Positions 5,059 through 6,923 of a DNA stretch of 6,923 bases are shown here, piece by piece. This DNA comes from Desulfobulbus sp. (GTDB lineage: Bacteria > Pseudomonadota > Gammaproteobacteria > Burkholderiales > Rhodocyclaceae). A program made the position numbers and the translations under genes. Position 1 is the stretch's first letter. Each line of letters starts with the position of its first letter. The stretch covers positions 1 through 6,923 of the forward strand of contig WQUQ01000067.1 in the NCBI GenBank assembly GCA_009782025.1, read 5' to 3'. Under the pieces are notes generated by a model, which saw nothing but the letters and a program-made list of their open reading frames with translations, was not told where the DNA came from and made no database searches.

Positions 5059-5847
5059 ATGAGTGAACCGCCGGTGCAGTTGAAACGCGATGGCGCGATC
5101 GCCGAGATCCTGCTCAATCGCCCCGAAGTCATGAATGCCGCCAATCGCGATCTGGCGGAAAGTTTTCTCGCAGCCTGCCAGGCCATCGCCGCCGACAAGG
5201 GCGTCAGGGCCGTGCTGCTGCGCGGCGCGGGCAGGGCTTTCATGGGCGGCGGCGATCTGGCCGCCTTCCACGCCGAGCCGGAGCGTGCGGAAGACACCGC
5301 CAACGCCCTGATCCGGCCGCTCAACGCAGCGGTCCTGATTCTTGCCGAATTGCCGGTTCCGGTCGTCGCCAGCCTGCACGGCGCCGTCGCCGGGGCCGGG
5401 GTCAGCCTGGCGCTGGCTTGCGATCTGGCCATCGCCGCCGACAATGTGAAATTCAATATGGCCTATTCCCGCATCGGGGCGAGTCCCGATGTGTCGGGAT
5501 CGTGGTCGCTGCCGCGCGTGGTCGGCCTGCGCAAGGCGATGGAAATCGCGCTGCTGGCCGAGAATATCGACGCGGCGGAAGCCCTGCGCCTGGGCCTGGT
5601 CAATCGCGTCGTCGCCGCCGCCGATCTCGCCGCCGAAACGGAAAACCTGGTGAAGCGCCTGGCCGCCGGGCCGAGCCATTCCTACGGCGCCATCAAGAAG
5701 CTGCTGCGCGCATCCCATGAGCATGACCTGCGCGCCCAGATGGAAGCCGAGCGCCTGGCCTTCTGCGGCTGCGCCTGCACCCGGGATTTCCGGGAAGGGA
5801 TCGCGGCCTTCTACGACAAGCGCCCGGCGCGCTTCAGCGGATCGTAG
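5059..5847 (+). CDS. Crotonase-superfamily protein (PaaG/isomerase-like, lacks hydratase glutamates)
   Basis: A 262-residue enoyl-CoA hydratase/isomerase-fold protein. AAGGA seven bases before the ATG supports the start, and the gap to the previous gene is three bases. The oxyanion-hole segments are present: GRAFMGGGDLAAFH (58-71) and LHGAVAGAGVSLALACD (106-122). Against rat mitochondrial hydratase, the two catalytic glutamates (144 and 164) map to S116 and Y136, so a normal hydratase reaction is unlikely. YSRIGASPDVSGSWSLPR (136-153) instead has D144 after Pro, as in PaaG-type isomerases; an acidic residue in this loop also serves some C-C hydrolases and dehalogenases of the superfamily. A double-bond isomerase is the simplest call, with a ring-opening or C-C-cleaving hydrolase as the alternative. 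The C-terminus (ERLAFCGCACTRDFREGIAAF, 231-251) has the usual trimer-helix form plus an unusual CGCAC cluster. It would act on the product of the upstream dehydrogenases. Confidence 0.9.
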   Translation: MSEPPVQLKRDGAIAEILLNRPEVMNAANRDLAESFLAACQAIAADKGVRAVLLRGAGRAFMGGGDLAAFHAEPERAEDTANALIRPLNAAVLILAELPVPVVASLHGAVAGAGVSLALACDLAIAADNVKFNMAYSRIGASPDVSGSWSLPRVVGLRKAMEIALLAENIDAAEALRLGLVNRVVAAADLAAETENLVKRLAAGPSHSYGAIKKLLRASHEHDLRAQMEAERLAFCGCACTRDFREGIAAFYDKRPARFSGS

Positions 5848-5853
5848 CCGGCC

Positions 5854-6732
5854 ATGCGCTCGGCAAAATTCACCGGATGCGACGGACTGCCGCTGGCGGC
5901 CGATGTGATCGGCGACCCGGAAAATCCGCCGGCCATTCTGCTGCACGGCGGGGGGCAGACCCGCTTTTCCTGGGGCGACACCGCGCGCGGCCTGGCCAAT
6001 AACGGGTTTTACGTCATTTCCCTCGACCTGCGCGGGCATGGCGACAGCGCCTGGTCGGCCGAGGGCGCTTACGGCATCGAGCACTACATCGGCGACCTGA
6101 AACGGGTCTGCGCCACGCTTGGCCGGCCAGCCACCCTGATCGGCGCGTCGCTGGGCGGCATCTCCTCCCTGCTGGCGGTTGGCGAAAGCGATGAGCCGCT
6201 GGCCAACGCCCTGGTTCTGGTCGATGTCGCCCCCCACATGAACGAGACTGGCGCGGAGAGCATCAAGCGTTTCATGCGCAGCGCGCCGGATGGCTTCGCC
6301 TCGCTCGAAGAAGCGGCGCAGGCCATCGCCGCCTATCTGCCGCACCGGCCGCGGCCAAGCGATCTATCGGGCTTGCGCAAGAATCTGCGTCCGGGCAAGG
6401 ATGGCCGGCTCCATTGGCACTGGGACCAGAGACTGCTCGAGGGCAATGTCGCCATGCTGTACAAGGACTACGAGCGGCTGTCCAAAGCCGCCCGCAATAT
6501 CCGGGTTCCGGCGCTGCTCGTCCGTGGCGGCGGCAGCGAGGTAGTGACCGACGAAAGCGTGCGCGATTTTCTCGCGCTGATTCCGACGGCGGAATATCAG
6601 CTCATCAAGGGCGCTCACCACATGGTGGCGGGCGACAGCAATACCGCCTTCGGCGCGGCGGTGATCGATTTCATGCGACGCCAGGTTCATGGCCTTGCCG
6701 GCAACGGTTCATCCACCCCGATCAAGCGCTAG
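5854..6732 (+). CDS. Alpha/beta hydrolase
   Basis: A 292-residue cytoplasmic alpha/beta hydrolase with no signal peptide. HGGGQTRFSW (31-40) forms the oxyanion-hole loop; DLRGHGDS (58-65) is the next conserved turn; GASLGG (97-102) is the nucleophile elbow with S99. E229 or D233 in RGGGSEVVTDES (224-235) is the likely acid and H256 in KGAHHMVAGD (252-261) the likely base, so the triad appears complete. A cap region of about 130-215 is rich in charged and aromatic residues (HWHWDQR at 187-193). The wording resembles general hydrolase/peroxidase-annotated members of the fold; ester, thioester, lactone and C-C hydrolysis are all possible. In this operon a ring-opening or CoA-thioester hydrolysis role is plausible but unproven. 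It starts six bases after the crotonase stop. No good Shine-Dalgarno is seen, so translation is probably coupled to the gene upstream. Confidence 0.9.
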   Translation: MRSAKFTGCDGLPLAADVIGDPENPPAILLHGGGQTRFSWGDTARGLANNGFYVISLDLRGHGDSAWSAEGAYGIEHYIGDLKRVCATLGRPATLIGASLGGISSLLAVGESDEPLANALVLVDVAPHMNETGAESIKRFMRSAPDGFASLEEAAQAIAAYLPHRPRPSDLSGLRKNLRPGKDGRLHWHWDQRLLEGNVAMLYKDYERLSKAARNIRVPALLVRGGGSEVVTDESVRDFLALIPTAEYQLIKGAHHMVAGDSNTAFGAAVIDFMRRQVHGLAGNGSSTPIKR

Positions 6733-6746
6733 AAAAGGCGAAAATC

Positions 6747-6923
6747 ATGCTGCATCCAATCACCATCAGTCACGATTTCGCGGCCTCGCCGGCGGCGGTC
6801 TGGGATCTCGTGCAGGATTTTGGCCACATCGAGCGCTGGTGGCCGACCGACGACCCCGCCGTGCAGATCGACCGGGTCGATATCGTCGGCGAAGGCTTCG
6901 GGATGATCCGGCACATTTACAAC
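6747..6923 (+). CDS. SRPBCC-fold (START/polyketide cyclase-like) protein, 3' end outside the window
   Basis: The frame is open from the ATG at 6747 to the right edge, 59 residues. AAAAGG (6733-6738) lies eight bases upstream, and the gap to the hydrolase stop is 14 bases, so it belongs to the same operon. The N-terminus HDFAASPAAVWDLVQDFGHIERWWP (residues 9-33) is the opening of the SRPBCC helix-grip fold: a beta strand, then a helix of the form AVWDLVQDF followed by an aromatic WW patch. This large family binds hydrophobic ligands such as sterols, polyketides and aromatics, and includes cyclases, dehydratases and carriers. About 60 percent of a typical 140-150-residue member is missing, so no active site can be judged. 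A role in binding or transforming a hydrophobic pathway intermediate is inference only. Confidence 0.82.
   Translation, partial: MLHPITISHDFAASPAAVWDLVQDFGHIERWWPTDDPAVQIDRVDIVGEGFGMIRHIYN

Noticed and set aside
3907..6345. Leftward open frame of about 812 codons across the small dehydrogenase, crotonase and hydrolase genes
   Set aside because: Its codons are in exact register with the three sense genes, which all share one frame. It stays open only because TTA, CTA and TCA codons are avoided in this GC-rich genome. The translation is low-complexity, Gly/Ala/Gln/Arg-rich, with no recognisable domain, and the sense genes have clear family motifs.
1..6923. CRISPR arrays, insertion sequences, tRNA or rRNA genes, phage or toxin-antitoxin genes
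   Set aside because: No regularly spaced repeats, transposase-like frames, terminal inverted repeats or RNA-gene signatures were found by reading. The window is metabolic in content.

Overview
The window is GC-rich, with strongly GC-biased third codon positions, tightly packed genes and Gram-negative features (a Sec-exported class I cytochrome c, linked acyl-CoA dehydrogenases, short GC-rich intergenic repeat elements). This suggests a proteobacterium, most likely a betaproteobacterium of the Rhodocyclales/Burkholderiales kind. That placement rests on general gene and protein character, not on a marker gene.

Layout: two genes read leftwards and six read rightwards from a divergent control region. 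Leftward are a small periplasmic cytochrome c (633-971) and, after a 228-base gap, a carboxymuconolactone-decarboxylase-family protein cut by the left edge (1-404). Rightward are an acyl-CoA dehydrogenase of the FadE2/ACAD10-11 kind (1336-2595), a 184-190-base spacer holding GC-rich repeat elements, then a compact run: large-type acyl-CoA dehydrogenase (2786-3988), small-type acyl-CoA dehydrogenase (3985-5055, ATGA overlap), crotonase-family protein (5059-5847), alpha/beta hydrolase (5854-6732) and an SRPBCC-fold protein cut by the right edge (6747-6923).

The rightward genes look like a catabolic operon working on a CoA thioester. It would have one stand-alone acyl-CoA dehydrogenase, a probable two-subunit acyl-CoA dehydrogenase of the PimC/PimD or steroid-FadE kind, a crotonase without the two hydratase glutamates (so more likely an isomerase or C-C hydrolase), and a serine hydrolase. 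Paired acyl-CoA dehydrogenases of this type are known for dicarboxylic, alicyclic and steroid acyl-CoAs. The actual substrate cannot be read from this window.

The most notable feature is the control region at 1065-1181. A 24-base promoter/operator module is present twice, in mirror orientation (22 of 24 positions identical). One copy drives the cytochrome gene and the other the dehydrogenase operon. Each copy carries a palindrome between its -35 and -10 positions, and the palindrome centres are 84 bp apart. This predicts that one repressor, probably TetR-like and not encoded here, controls both directions, which ties the cytochrome c to the acyl-CoA pathway.
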